A model generated the notes under the pieces. That model was given only the letters and a program-made list of their open reading frames with translations. It made no database searches and was not told where the DNA came from. Shown piece by piece: positions 14,789 to 21,476 of a DNA stretch of 23,205 nucleotides. Position 1 is the stretch's first letter. The number at the start of each line of letters is the position of its first letter. The translations under genes were made by a program, and so were the position numbers. Source of the DNA: Aalborgiella sp043769295 (lineage in GTDB: Bacteria; Pseudomonadota; Gammaproteobacteria; Burkholderiales; Burkholderiaceae_C); assembly GCA_043769295.1 (NCBI GenBank), contig JAYVJL010000041.1:1-23205 (forward strand), given 5' to 3'.

Positions 14789-15601
14789 TCAGATCCCAAG
14801 CCAGGTCGTGAAATTTTTGTCTGCTGCCTCATCACCCGCCACAAAGCCTTTGTAGCCAGAGGCGGCCAGAGCCTTGTTGCCAGCGTCGGTTTGGTCCAAG
14901 CTGAGCAAGGTGTCTTTCATAGTACTGATTGTTGCTGGATCCAGTTTGCTGTTGGCGATCCAGTACTTGATGGGCATGGGGCGCGATTCAGCGCAGGTTT
15001 TGCCGCCTTTGTCCTTCCAGGCTTTGATCACACCTTTAGAGGCGGTTGCGCCATAGGCTGCAAAGCCGTTGTCCACATAAAACGGCACAGCATCCTGAAA
15101 ACGCGTCACCTGCAGCTTGACCGCTGTGGGGGCGATGCCGTTTTCACGCAGCATGGCGCGCGTCATGGTGGCGGTGATGGAGTCGGCATCCGGCGTGACC
15201 AGGGCTTTGCCAGCCACGGTGGCCCAGGTTTTGATCGGGCCTGGCTCGTTGCACAAAAAGGAGACTTTGTAATCGGTAAAGCCCGCGGTCAAAGCCATCG
15301 TTTTGTAACTGCCTGTTTTTACCGCTTCCAGGGACACATGTGCCGGGTGAATAAAAGCCACGTCCAGTTGCCCTAACTTCAAAGCTTCGCGCAAGCCGTT
15401 GTAGGAGCTGATAATTTGAATTTTGACAGGCTGCTTGGTCGCTGCGCTGAGTGCTTTGGCGATGGGGGCGAACTTGGCTTCGATTTCAGCGTCGGATGCG
15501 CGGTAGGTCACACCCTCTGTAACGCCCATCACCAAAGCGTGTGCCGAAAATAAAGTTGAAAAAAGTGATACAGCACATACTGATTTGGTAAGAAGAGCCA
15601 T
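14789..15601 (-). CDS. PhnD-like periplasmic phosphate/phosphonate-type binding protein
   Basis: 270 residues with a Sec signal (MALLTKSVCAVSLFSTLFSA, cut near AHA). The fold signature follows the PhnD/SBP-type pattern: LVMGVTEGVTYRASDAEIEA, KFAPIAKALSAATKQPVKIQ, ALKLGQLDVAFIHPAHVSLE and DSITATMTRAMLRENGIAP. AGGTG lies about 9 nt before ATG 15601. Relatives bind phosphonates, phosphite or other small oxyanions for an ABC importer, but some are sensor inputs. No permease or ATPase gene is adjacent, so the ligand and partner are unknown. The phosphatase gene next door suggests, but does not show, a phosphorus role. Confidence 0.8.
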   Translation of the reverse strand: MALLTKSVCAVSLFSTLFSAHALVMGVTEGVTYRASDAEIEAKFAPIAKALSAATKQPVKIQIISSYNGLREALKLGQLDVAFIHPAHVSLEAVKTGSYKTMALTAGFTDYKVSFLCNEPGPIKTWATVAGKALVTPDADSITATMTRAMLRENGIAPTAVKLQVTRFQDAVPFYVDNGFAAYGATASKGVIKAWKDKGGKTCAESRPMPIKYWIANSKLDPATISTMKDTLLSLDQTDAGNKALAASGYKGFVAGDEAADKNFTTWLGI

Positions 15602-15673
15602 GTAAATAACACCTAAGCACTACAACTACACAGGGAAAGCCCATATAAAGCTGTAATTTTGTGTATATCTATT

Positions 15674-16237
15674 TTAGAGCAGTCGTGCCCACCACAAGCG
15701 CAGCCGCATGCCTAATTCCGTGGTGTATCCCATGGTCGCGCTGCTGATGTGACCTTTGGCGTTGATCACAACAAAGGCGGGAACGCCTTTGAAACCATAC
15801 GATTGGGTGATCTGACCCGGCGTGTCTATGGCGGTTTGCCATCCCAGTTGCCGTTTCACCAGCACACCACGCACTTTGGCGGCATCGCCCGACTGCATGG
15901 CGATGGTCAATACGGGCCAGTCGCGGCTCAGGCGGCTGATGCTGTTTTCTTCGGTACGGCAAATAGGGCACCAATCTGCCCAGAAATGCAGCGCGACCAC
16001 CTGGCCGGGATACCTGGCACGCCATTGGTCCAGCGTGATGGATTCCCCGTTCGCCAGGGTGGCGGTGAAGTTGGGTGCCAGTCCGGCGGGCAGATTACGC
16101 GTCTGCCACGCATTCACGCCCCACATCACGGCCAGCACCATCGCCAGTGTGCCGAGGTGGCTTTTCCAGCGCAGCCGCCAATGTGCGGCGATGCGGTTGG
16201 CGAAACTGGAGAGGTGTTGCATCAGGAAGGTGGTCAT
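15674..16237 (-). CDS. Membrane-anchored thioredoxin-like protein (ScsD/TlpA type)
   Basis: About 187 residues from ATG 16237; an upstream extension of the frame lies inside serB sequence and is rejected. One N-terminal membrane helix (LGTLAMVLAVMWGVNAW) anchors a periplasmic thioredoxin fold. The active site is FWADWCPICRTE (CxxC) and the cis-Pro loop is KGVPAFVVI. Such proteins shuttle electrons to periplasmic disulfides, for example in cytochrome c maturation or the copper-stress Scs system. With no scsBC or cytochrome genes beside it, the target is unknown. It begins 31 bp after serB on the same strand, so the two may be co-transcribed. An in-frame ATG at 16222 is an alternative start. 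Confidence 0.82.
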   Translation of the reverse strand: MTTFLMQHLSSFANRIAAHWRLRWKSHLGTLAMVLAVMWGVNAWQTRNLPAGLAPNFTATLANGESITLDQWRARYPGQVVALHFWADWCPICRTEENSISRLSRDWPVLTIAMQSGDAAKVRGVLVKRQLGWQTAIDTPGQITQSYGFKGVPAFVVINAKGHISSATMGYTTELGMRLRLWWARLL

Positions 16238-16268
16238 GGTTAGGTGTGCCCAGTGATACTTGGGAAGG

Positions 16269-16991
16269 TTAACCCAATACGTCCAACAGCCGGTCCAAAC
16301 CACCCGTATTGATGGCCACCATGGCCTGCTCGCGCACCTTGGGCTTCGCATGGTAGGCCACAGACAAACCACCCGCATCCGCGCAAGCCTTCATCATGGG
16401 CAAATCATTCGCGCCATCACCCATGGCAATCGCCTGGCCGGGCGTGATGCCCAAGTCCGCGCAGGTCGACAACACCATGCGGCGCTTCTCCTCGCCATCG
16501 CAAATCTCGCCCCAGGCCTGGGTGATCAGCTGGCCGGTGAGTTTGCCGTCTTTGATCTCCAGCAGGTTGGAGCGCGCAAAGTCGATGTTCAGGCGCGCCT
16601 TCACCCGGTCCGCAAAAAAAGTAAAGCCACCACTCACCAGCAGCACCTTCATGCCCGCCGCTTTGCAGGTGTCGATCAGGTTTTTTGCACCTGGGTTGAT
16701 CTGCAGCCGCTCGGTGTAAACGGCTTCCATGCTCGCCACGCTGACGCCCTGCAGCAGCGCCAGCCGGCGGCGCAGGCTGTCCTTGAAGTCGGTGATTTCC
16801 CCCCGCATGGCCGCCTCGGTTATAGCCGCCACCTCCGCCTTGCGCCCCGCCGCGTCGGCGATTTCGTCGATGCACTCGATGTTGATGAGCGTCGAATCCA
16901 TGTCAAACGCGATGAGTTTGAAATTACTCAGTTTTAACGGCGGTGCGAAACCTTGTATAACGAGGCCGGGGGAGATTTCTGTAGATGTCAT
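16269..16991 (-). CDS. serB: Phosphoserine phosphatase
   Basis: 240 residues of HAD-superfamily phosphatase. Motif I is IAFDMDSTLI (nucleophile and acid/base Asp), motif II LLVSGGFTFFADRVK, the Lys of motif III lies near EEKRRMV, and motif IV is AMGDGANDLPMM. The helical cap carries INIECIDEIAD, diagnostic for SerB. It removes phosphate from phosphoserine in the last step of serine synthesis, in the cytoplasm. The N-terminal ACT-like extension of longer SerB forms is reduced to about 25 residues, as in many Burkholderiales. ATG 16991 has no clear ribosome site. Copy R7 of the dispersed repeat starts just upstream, so it occupies the serB leader. Confidence 0.95.
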   Translation of the reverse strand: MTSTEISPGLVIQGFAPPLKLSNFKLIAFDMDSTLINIECIDEIADAAGRKAEVAAITEAAMRGEITDFKDSLRRRLALLQGVSVASMEAVYTERLQINPGAKNLIDTCKAAGMKVLLVSGGFTFFADRVKARLNIDFARSNLLEIKDGKLTGQLITQAWGEICDGEEKRRMVLSTCADLGITPGQAIAMGDGANDLPMMKACADAGGLSVAYHAKPKVREQAMVAINTGGLDRLLDVLG

Positions 16992-16997
16992 GTGATG

Positions 16998-17070
16998 AAA
17001 ATTTACTATTATTTTGATAGCTGCTTAGGCAATAAATACGCCGGCTACATCTATAAATGGGGTATATTTG
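16998..17070 (+). repeat. Dispersed repeat copy R7, between doc and serB
   Basis: TTTACTATTATTTTGATAGC, TGCTTAGGCAATAAATA and CGCCGG are all present, the fullest copy of the left flank. The right arm (GGTATATTT, 17061-17069) is set off by a longer loop than in the other copies. It is followed by a stretch shared with R9 up to the doc stop codon. Confidence 0.85.
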
Positions 17071-17087
17071 AAGGTGTTTTTGACGGT

Positions 17088-17477
17088 TTATACAGTTTTC
17101 ACCGCATGCTGACGAATCCAGGCTGCAAACTCGGTTTCTGATATGTCGCCAGCGGAAACGGCGAGCATGGTGAGCGCACTACTTGTGTCGTCAGCGCTTA
17201 ATTGGTAGCCATTCAGTATTAAAAACATCTCAGCTGCGACGAAGCCTGTACGCTTGTTACCATCAATAAACGCGTGATTGCGTGAAATGCCAAAACCATA
17301 GGCGGCGGCTAAATCGCTGGCATCGGGGTCGCCATAGGCAGCCAAGTTTTCGGGCCGTGCCAGGGCTGACTGCAATAGATTTTGATCCCGTACGCCCGCA
17401 CCGCCGCCGTGTGTGGCAAGCTGTGTATCATGCACGGCGACAATGACAGTTTGTGACAACCAAAGCCAACGGCTCAT
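17088..17477 (-). CDS. doc: Doc-type toxin (Fic/Doc fold, death-on-curing)
   Basis: 129 residues with the Doc/Fic motif HAFIDGNKRT (His68 to Thr77) and the Doc-typical blocks GGGAGVRDQNLLQSALARP and DLAAAYGFGISR. Doc from phage P1 phosphorylates elongation factor Tu; that activity is assumed here from the family. Its ATG overlaps the stop of the upstream antitoxin by 4 nt (ATGA). The C-terminus (RQHAVKTV) is directly followed by repeat R7, and the stop-proximal bases are similar to those of vapC. The motif is complete, so it is likely active. Confidence 0.9.
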   Translation of the reverse strand: MSRWLWLSQTVIVAVHDTQLATHGGGAGVRDQNLLQSALARPENLAAYGDPDASDLAAAYGFGISRNHAFIDGNKRTGFVAAEMFLILNGYQLSADDTSSALTMLAVSAGDISETEFAAWIRQHAVKTV

Positions 17478-17698
17478 TTCGCCAACTCGCGCAAGACGTT
17501 GTATCTGCGCTTCATCACCTCCCGCGCTATCGCCATTTGCGCCTCAAATTCAGGGTCACTCTTCGTGATGCGAAAACCGTCTGGCGACTCGGTCAGGTAG
17601 ATTTCATCCCCTTTTTCAAGGTTCAGCTTGGCCAGCAGGTCTTTTGGGAAAATTGCGCCCAACGAGTTGCCGACTTGGGTGAGTTTGAGTGTGTGCAT
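17474..17698 (-). CDS. AbrB/SpoVT-type antitoxin paired with Doc
   Basis: 74 residues from ATG 17698 (MHTLKLTQVGNSLGAIFPKD), a classic AbrB swapped-hairpin DNA-binding domain, followed by an acidic and basic helical tail (SDPEFEAQMAIAREVMKRRY) expected to bind Doc. AGGAA lies about 9 nt upstream. The longer frame to 17752 is rejected because it would run through the operator. Pairing of Doc with an AbrB-type rather than a Phd-type antitoxin is a known variant. Confidence 0.88.
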   Translation of the reverse strand: MHTLKLTQVGNSLGAIFPKDLLAKLNLEKGDEIYLTESPDGFRITKSDPEFEAQMAIAREVMKRRYNVLRELAK

Positions 17699-17716
17699 GA
17701 TGCTGTTCCTGATGTT

Positions 17717-17735
17717 ATTACGTTTGTAATTACGT
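17717..17735. promoter_or_regulatory. Candidate operator of the AbrB-Doc pair
   Basis: The dyad ATTAC-GTTT-GTAAT lies 19 bp upstream of the antitoxin ATG. On the minus strand ACGTAAT occurs twice, 11 bp apart, one helical turn. This is a fitting site for AbrB-type autorepression. I did not find a convincing -35/-10 pair around it. Confidence 0.5.
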
Positions 17736-17779
17736 CTCCAATCATATCGCAACGCTTTGAGGGCTGCAAGTCAGGTTGG

Positions 17780-17838
17780 TTTACTACTATTTTAATAGCA
17801 CTATAGGCAATAAATACGCCGGCTATAGGCATATTTAA
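17780..17838 (+). repeat. Dispersed repeat copy R8
   Basis: Exact core GGCAATAAATACGCCGG; arms AAATACGCC (17812-17820) and GGCATATTT (17828-17836) around GGCTATA. It is the only intergenic copy that does not follow a recognisable gene end: it lies between the start of the AbrB-Doc pair and the restriction-methylation gene. The AT-rich sequence to its right (17839-17884) may be the remnant of a lost gene end. Confidence 0.85.
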
Positions 17839-17895
17839 GGTGTAAATCCAAGATTTCACCCCAAACTGCTGATTTAGCATTGTTTTGTCTTCCTT

Positions 17896-17914
17896 CCCCC
17901 TTAGAAAAAGGGGG
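17896..17914. repeat. Hairpin of the CCCC...GGGG repeat type, short form
   Basis: CCCCC-TTAGAAAAA-GGGGG followed by ACCGAGGGGGATTT, a reduced relative of the long inverted repeats at 20372 and 21384. It lies just upstream of the restriction-methylation start and inflates the open frame at its 5' end with residues MSSFPLRKRGTEGD, which should not be counted as protein. Confidence 0.5.
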
Positions 17915-17956
17915 ACCGAGGGGGATTTAGACGTTTTGCTTGGCTACACTAAGCCC

Positions 17957-20359
17957 ATGAGCCTGTACACCGCCCTCCAAAAAGTCCACACCGAAGAAGA
18001 CGTTAAAGACGCTTACATCAAAGCGCTGGGCATCAAAGGCTATACCAAGGGCTTGATCGACATTCAAAGCAAAGAGATTTGGTTTGAGGCCAAGCACATA
18101 GGCAAAGAATCCAGCTACGCCATGTTCACCCAGCTGCTGCATTACGTGCAGGCGGCGCTGGACAAAGGTGAAACCGTTCCGCCGTTTTTAGCGGTCATCG
18201 ACACCGAAAAAGCCGCTTTGATGAAAAGCGTGGACGTTTTGCCGTTTTTAGCCAAAAAAACCATCAAATGGGGCAAATCTGCCAGCCAGTACACGCAAGA
18301 GGCATTGGCCGAGATTTCCGCCCACATTGGCGCGCACTTTGTGTCGTTCAAAATCTCGACGCATGAAGACGAGTTCATCAGCACCGTCAAAGCCGCCATC
18401 AAATCGGGCGACATCATCCGCACCCCCATCACGCCGGACAACTTGAAGCAGGTGTTTGACAAATGGGTGGTCATGGTGGGGCGCGAGATCACCGGCGTGG
18501 CTGAAGAAGACTACGCGCTGCTCTTTTTTGCCGACATCATGCACGACGGCACGGTCTCCACCCACGCCAACCTGCCCGCCGAGCTGCTGCACAAAAACGG
18601 CGCGCCCGTGTTCAGCCTGGGTGGCAAAATCTACGAGCTGGGCAGCAAAGAGGGCTACCGCCAGTTTTGGGCGATCTACCACAAGCCGCCCAAGGCCGAG
18701 CACCGCAACTACCTGCTGGAGCGCCGCGACAGCCTGATTCCGCTGGACGAGCGCAGCTTCAAAGGCGCGTATTACACCCCGCTGGCCGTGGTGGACAAAG
18801 CCTATGACACCTTGGCTGCCACGCTGGGCAAAAACTGGCAAAAAGACTACATCGTGTGGGACATGTGCTGCGGTGTGGGTAATCTAGAAGTTAAACACAG
18901 CAACCCGCGCAACATCTACATGAGTACGCTGGACGAAGCCGACGTAGACGTCATGAAAGCCACCAAAACCTGCGTGGCCGCCCAGCGCTTTCAATACGAT
19001 TATTTGAATGACGACATTGATGACTTTGGCAACATTGACTACACCCTGACCAACAAAGTGCCCGTTGGGTTGCGGCAGGCGATTGCGGAGGGGAAAAAGA
19101 TACTGGTGTTGATTAATCCGCCGTATGCGGAGGCGGCGAATCGTGAAAACTTAGCTATTGACTCAGTTAACGGCAAAAACAAAGTGGGAGTTGCGAAAAC
19201 AAAAATTGCAGCTACTTCGATGGAAGCCTATGGAAAGGCCAGCAATGAACTTTTTACACAATTTGTGGCGCGAGTAGCTAAGGAGATTCCAACCGCAACA
19301 CTTGCTATGTTTAGCACGATGAAATATGTAAATGCCTCGAATTTTGAAAAATTCCGGGCTGCATGGAATGCTAAGTACCTTGGCGGTTTCGTTGTACACA
19401 ACAAAGCTTTTGATGGAATGAGTGGGAAATTTCCGATCGGATTTTTAGTTTGGGCTACAAATCAAAAGAAAAAAACTGAAATTTCAGAAGTCCTAGTTGA
19501 AGTTTTTGATAAAGAAGTTCAGCCAATCGGTGAAAAAACTTTTTGGAATCTGCCAAGTGATACATATTTAAATGTATGGATTGATCGACCGAAAGCCAAC
19601 AAAGAAATTGTTATTCCTTTGAAAAACGGAATGTCGCCATATACCAAAGTTAAAAGCTTGAATACATGGTCAGAAAATGCGATCAGCTATATGTGGTGTC
19701 AAAACAATGACTTTCAGCATGCGGAACAGCAAACGGTGATGTTTTCGTCTGTTTGGGGCGATGGTCACGGCTTTTACGTAACAGAAGAGAATCTTTGGAA
19801 AGCGGCGATAGTTTTTTCTGTCAGGCGTTTGTATGCACCTACTTGGTTAAATGATCGTGACCAATTTTTGCAGCCAACTGCTCCGTTAAGTAACGAATTC
19901 AAGTCCGATTGCCTCGTTTGGATGCTTTTCAACCGTTGCAACCGTTCCGCTGGTGCAGATAAACTTGAATGGAACGGCAAAAACTGGTCTATCGTCAACC
20001 ACTTTATCCCGTTCACCGAGGACGAAGTGGGCGCAAACGGGCGGTTTGAGTCGGATTTTATGGTGAAGTATTTGGCAGACAAAATGCTGTCCCCAGAGGC
20101 AAAAGCCGTACTCAGCGCCGGGCGGGTGCTGTGGTCCGCTTACTTTACGGACATCGACAAAGACGGCCGCACCGTGCGCGACGAGTTGAAGCTGAACCGC
20201 CCAGACGTCGGCTGGTACCAAATCCGCAATGCCCTGAAACTGCGCAACGAAAGCGGCGACGCCGTGCCCGTAAACTTCAGCGCCTTTGAAGACGCCTACA
20301 AAACCCTAGGCGACAAGCTGCGTCCGCAGGTTTATGAGTTGGGGTTTTTGCGGGTTTAA
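17957..20359 (+). CDS. Single-chain restriction-methylation enzyme (type IIG-like N6-adenine methylase)
   Basis: 800 residues from ATG 17957 (MSLYTALQKVHTEEDVKDAY). The N-terminal part has a PD-(D/E)xK-like nuclease pattern (GLIDIQSKEIWFEAKH). The central methylase has an SAM-binding motif I VWDMCCGVGNLE and a catalytic motif IV LVLINPPYAEA. A long C-terminal region would carry target recognition. No separate specificity or nuclease gene is adjacent, so it fits an all-in-one defence enzyme; a BREX PglX-like role is less likely given the length and lack of partners. The DNA from about 19130 to 19950 (residues about 391-664) is strikingly AT-rich with different codon use, while both ends are GC-rich like the chromosome, suggesting exchange of the recognition part. 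The frame is intact. Confidence 0.85.
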   Translation: MSLYTALQKVHTEEDVKDAYIKALGIKGYTKGLIDIQSKEIWFEAKHIGKESSYAMFTQLLHYVQAALDKGETVPPFLAVIDTEKAALMKSVDVLPFLAKKTIKWGKSASQYTQEALAEISAHIGAHFVSFKISTHEDEFISTVKAAIKSGDIIRTPITPDNLKQVFDKWVVMVGREITGVAEEDYALLFFADIMHDGTVSTHANLPAELLHKNGAPVFSLGGKIYELGSKEGYRQFWAIYHKPPKAEHRNYLLERRDSLIPLDERSFKGAYYTPLAVVDKAYDTLAATLGKNWQKDYIVWDMCCGVGNLEVKHSNPRNIYMSTLDEADVDVMKATKTCVAAQRFQYDYLNDDIDDFGNIDYTLTNKVPVGLRQAIAEGKKILVLINPPYAEAANRENLAIDSVNGKNKVGVAKTKIAATSMEAYGKASNELFTQFVARVAKEIPTATLAMFSTMKYVNASNFEKFRAAWNAKYLGGFVVHNKAFDGMSGKFPIGFLVWATNQKKKTEISEVLVEVFDKEVQPIGEKTFWNLPSDTYLNVWIDRPKANKEIVIPLKNGMSPYTKVKSLNTWSENAISYMWCQNNDFQHAEQQTVMFSSVWGDGHGFYVTEENLWKAAIVFSVRRLYAPTWLNDRDQFLQPTAPLSNEFKSDCLVWMLFNRCNRSAGADKLEWNGKNWSIVNHFIPFTEDEVGANGRFESDFMVKYLADKMLSPEAKAVLSAGRVLWSAYFTDIDKDGRTVRDELKLNRPDVGWYQIRNALKLRNESGDAVPVNFSAFEDAYKTLGDKLRPQVYELGFLRV

Positions 20360-20371
20360 AGCTTAAAGGCA

Positions 20372-20476
20372 GCTACCCCGTCGCTACGCGCCACCTCTTC
20401 AAATTGAAGGGGAATTTTCTGACTTTGGTATTCATTCCCCTTCTTTAGAAGGGGTGGCGCGAAGCGACGGGGTAGC
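20372..20476. repeat. Long imperfect inverted repeat after the restriction-methylation gene
   Basis: Left arm 20372-20415 (GCTACCCCGTCGCTACGCG...GAAGGGGAAT) and right arm 20434-20476 (ATTCCCCTTC...GAAGCGACGGGGTAGC) are near reverse complements around 18 bp. It begins 12 bp after the stop codon. It may act as a bidirectional transcription stop or be a small non-autonomous mobile element. Confidence 0.75.
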
Positions 20477-20481
20477 GGCAT

Positions 20482-20555
20482 TCGCTATTATTTTCATAGC
20501 TATTATGGCAATAAATACGCCGGCTAGAGGCGTATTTGAGGGTATTTTTACGGGT
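20482..20555 (+). repeat. Dispersed repeat copy R9, behind vapC
   Basis: Exact core GGCAATAAATACGCCGG with a perfect 9-bp hairpin: AAATACGCC (20513-20521), loop GGCTAGA, GGCGTATTT (20529-20537). It continues with GAGGGTATTTTTACGGGTTT up to the vapC stop, a tail closely matched by the tail of R7 before the doc stop. Confidence 0.9.
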
Positions 20556-20981
20556 TTAGCCAGTTTTCGTCCAGTTTTCTACGTTCAAACCCGCAACCCG
20601 TCGAAATTCATCTTCATTGTCCGTCACCAAGGTATAGCCAAGTGCCAGGGCATGGGCGGCGATGAAGGTGTCGTTGGGGCCTATGGGGGTGCCTTGGGCT
20701 TCTAATGCGGTGCGAAGTTGGCTGTATTGCGCCGATGCTGTTGGCTCCAAGGCCAACACGGGGATGTATTTCATGGTCGCGTCGTAGGCGGTGCGTAGTC
20801 TGGCCGACGGGTTTTTGGTCAATCCGTAAAGCAACTCAGATTGCACAATGACACTGGTGCACAAGGGGGCAAGCTTGGTGTCAGCGGGAAGGTTTTCAGT
20901 GATTTGTCTGATTTTTTGCGCAACGCTGCCTTGCGGGTTTTTCATCATGTGGCTGATGATGTTAGTGTCTAGCAAGAACAT
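20556..20981 (-). CDS. vapC: VapC-type PIN-domain ribonuclease toxin
   Basis: 141 residues. The PIN acidic quartet is present: Asp5 (MFLLDTNIISH), Glu49 (VIVQSELLYGL), Asp104 (GPNDTFIAAHAL) and Asp121 (LVTDNEDEF). VapC toxins are Mg-dependent RNases acting on tRNA or rRNA. The end LNVENW is the normal family terminus; the last residues TKTG and the stop run into repeat R9. The start lies 3 bp after the antitoxin stop, so the pair is one transcription unit. Confidence 0.92.
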   Translation of the reverse strand: MFLLDTNIISHMMKNPQGSVAQKIRQITENLPADTKLAPLCTSVIVQSELLYGLTKNPSARLRTAYDATMKYIPVLALEPTASAQYSQLRTALEAQGTPIGPNDTFIAAHALALGYTLVTDNEDEFRRVAGLNVENWTKTG

Positions 20982-20984
20982 GGC

Positions 20985-21314
20985 TTAGAGGTTAACAGGC
21001 TCTACGGGCAGCATTCCTTCGTCCACATCAGGAAATTCGTCGTCGCAAGGGCCTAGTTTTCTCAGCTCTTCCAGCATGGCCAAGATGGCGGCAGGTGAGC
21101 CTTTTTCGTATTGCGGCAGCACAGGCTCAAGTATCAAACGCGTACCTTCGCGGTGCAAAATGGCTTCTACGCCAGGCATTTCAAATTCTTTGGGAATCCG
21201 CACGGCTTGGTTTGCGCCGTTGCGGAACAGGCGCACGTGGCGGCCCGCCTCGGGTACGGGCGCTGGAGGTGTTTGCACCGCATAAGGTGTGTGGTTGTCA
21301 GAGACGTGATGCAT
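20985..21314 (-). CDS. vapB: VapB-type antitoxin
   Basis: 109 residues, longer than the usual 75-85 because of a Pro/His-rich N-terminal extension of about 25 residues. The AbrB-like domain follows (RHVRLFRNGANQAVRIPKEF, EMPGVEAILHREGTRLILEP), and the acidic tail (CDDEFPDVDEGMLPVEP) would bind VapC. AGGAG lies 7 nt before ATG 21314, supporting the full-length start. Confidence 0.9.
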   Translation of the reverse strand: MHHVSDNHTPYAVQTPPAPVPEAGRHVRLFRNGANQAVRIPKEFEMPGVEAILHREGTRLILEPVLPQYEKGSPAAILAMLEELRKLGPCDDEFPDVDEGMLPVEPVNL

Positions 21315-21383
21315 GATTTTCTCCTGAAAAGGCGATAATTAATCTTAGCCTATGCCTTGGCATATGTCAAATCGCAAAACCAA

Positions 21384-21476
21384 CTACCCCGCCTGTTGGG
21401 CACCCCTTCACATTGAAGGGGAATAAGTTCCCAATTCCCCTTCAATGTGAAGGGGTGGCGCGAAGCGACGGGGTAG
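21384..21476. repeat. Long inverted repeat between vapB and mfd, overlapping the mfd end
   Basis: Arms 21384-21424 and 21434-21476 are close reverse complements, each itself containing the hairpin CCCCTTCA/TGAAGGGG. The right arm shares GGGGTGGCGCGAAGCGACGG with the repeat at 20372-20476. The arm lies in the mfd coding frame and supplies its last codons and stop. Confidence 0.8.

Noticed and set aside
16998..17070. Dispersed repeat as an ordinary Rho-independent terminator
   Set aside because: In the orientation that follows the genes, the hairpin is not followed by a T run in any copy.
17885..17956. Upstream extension of the restriction-methylation gene to ATG 17885
   Set aside because: The extra residues are encoded by a CCCCC/GGGGG hairpin repeat; ATG 17957 gives a typical N-terminus.
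18248..18841. 197-codon minus-strand frame
   Set aside because: Antisense shadow in the GC-rich part of the restriction-methylation gene; no domain features.
1007..20545. Integron attC sites or a CRISPR array as explanation of the dispersed repeat
   Set aside because: No GTTRRRY/RYYYAAC core sites or integrase are visible, and copies are kilobases apart with no spacer regularity.
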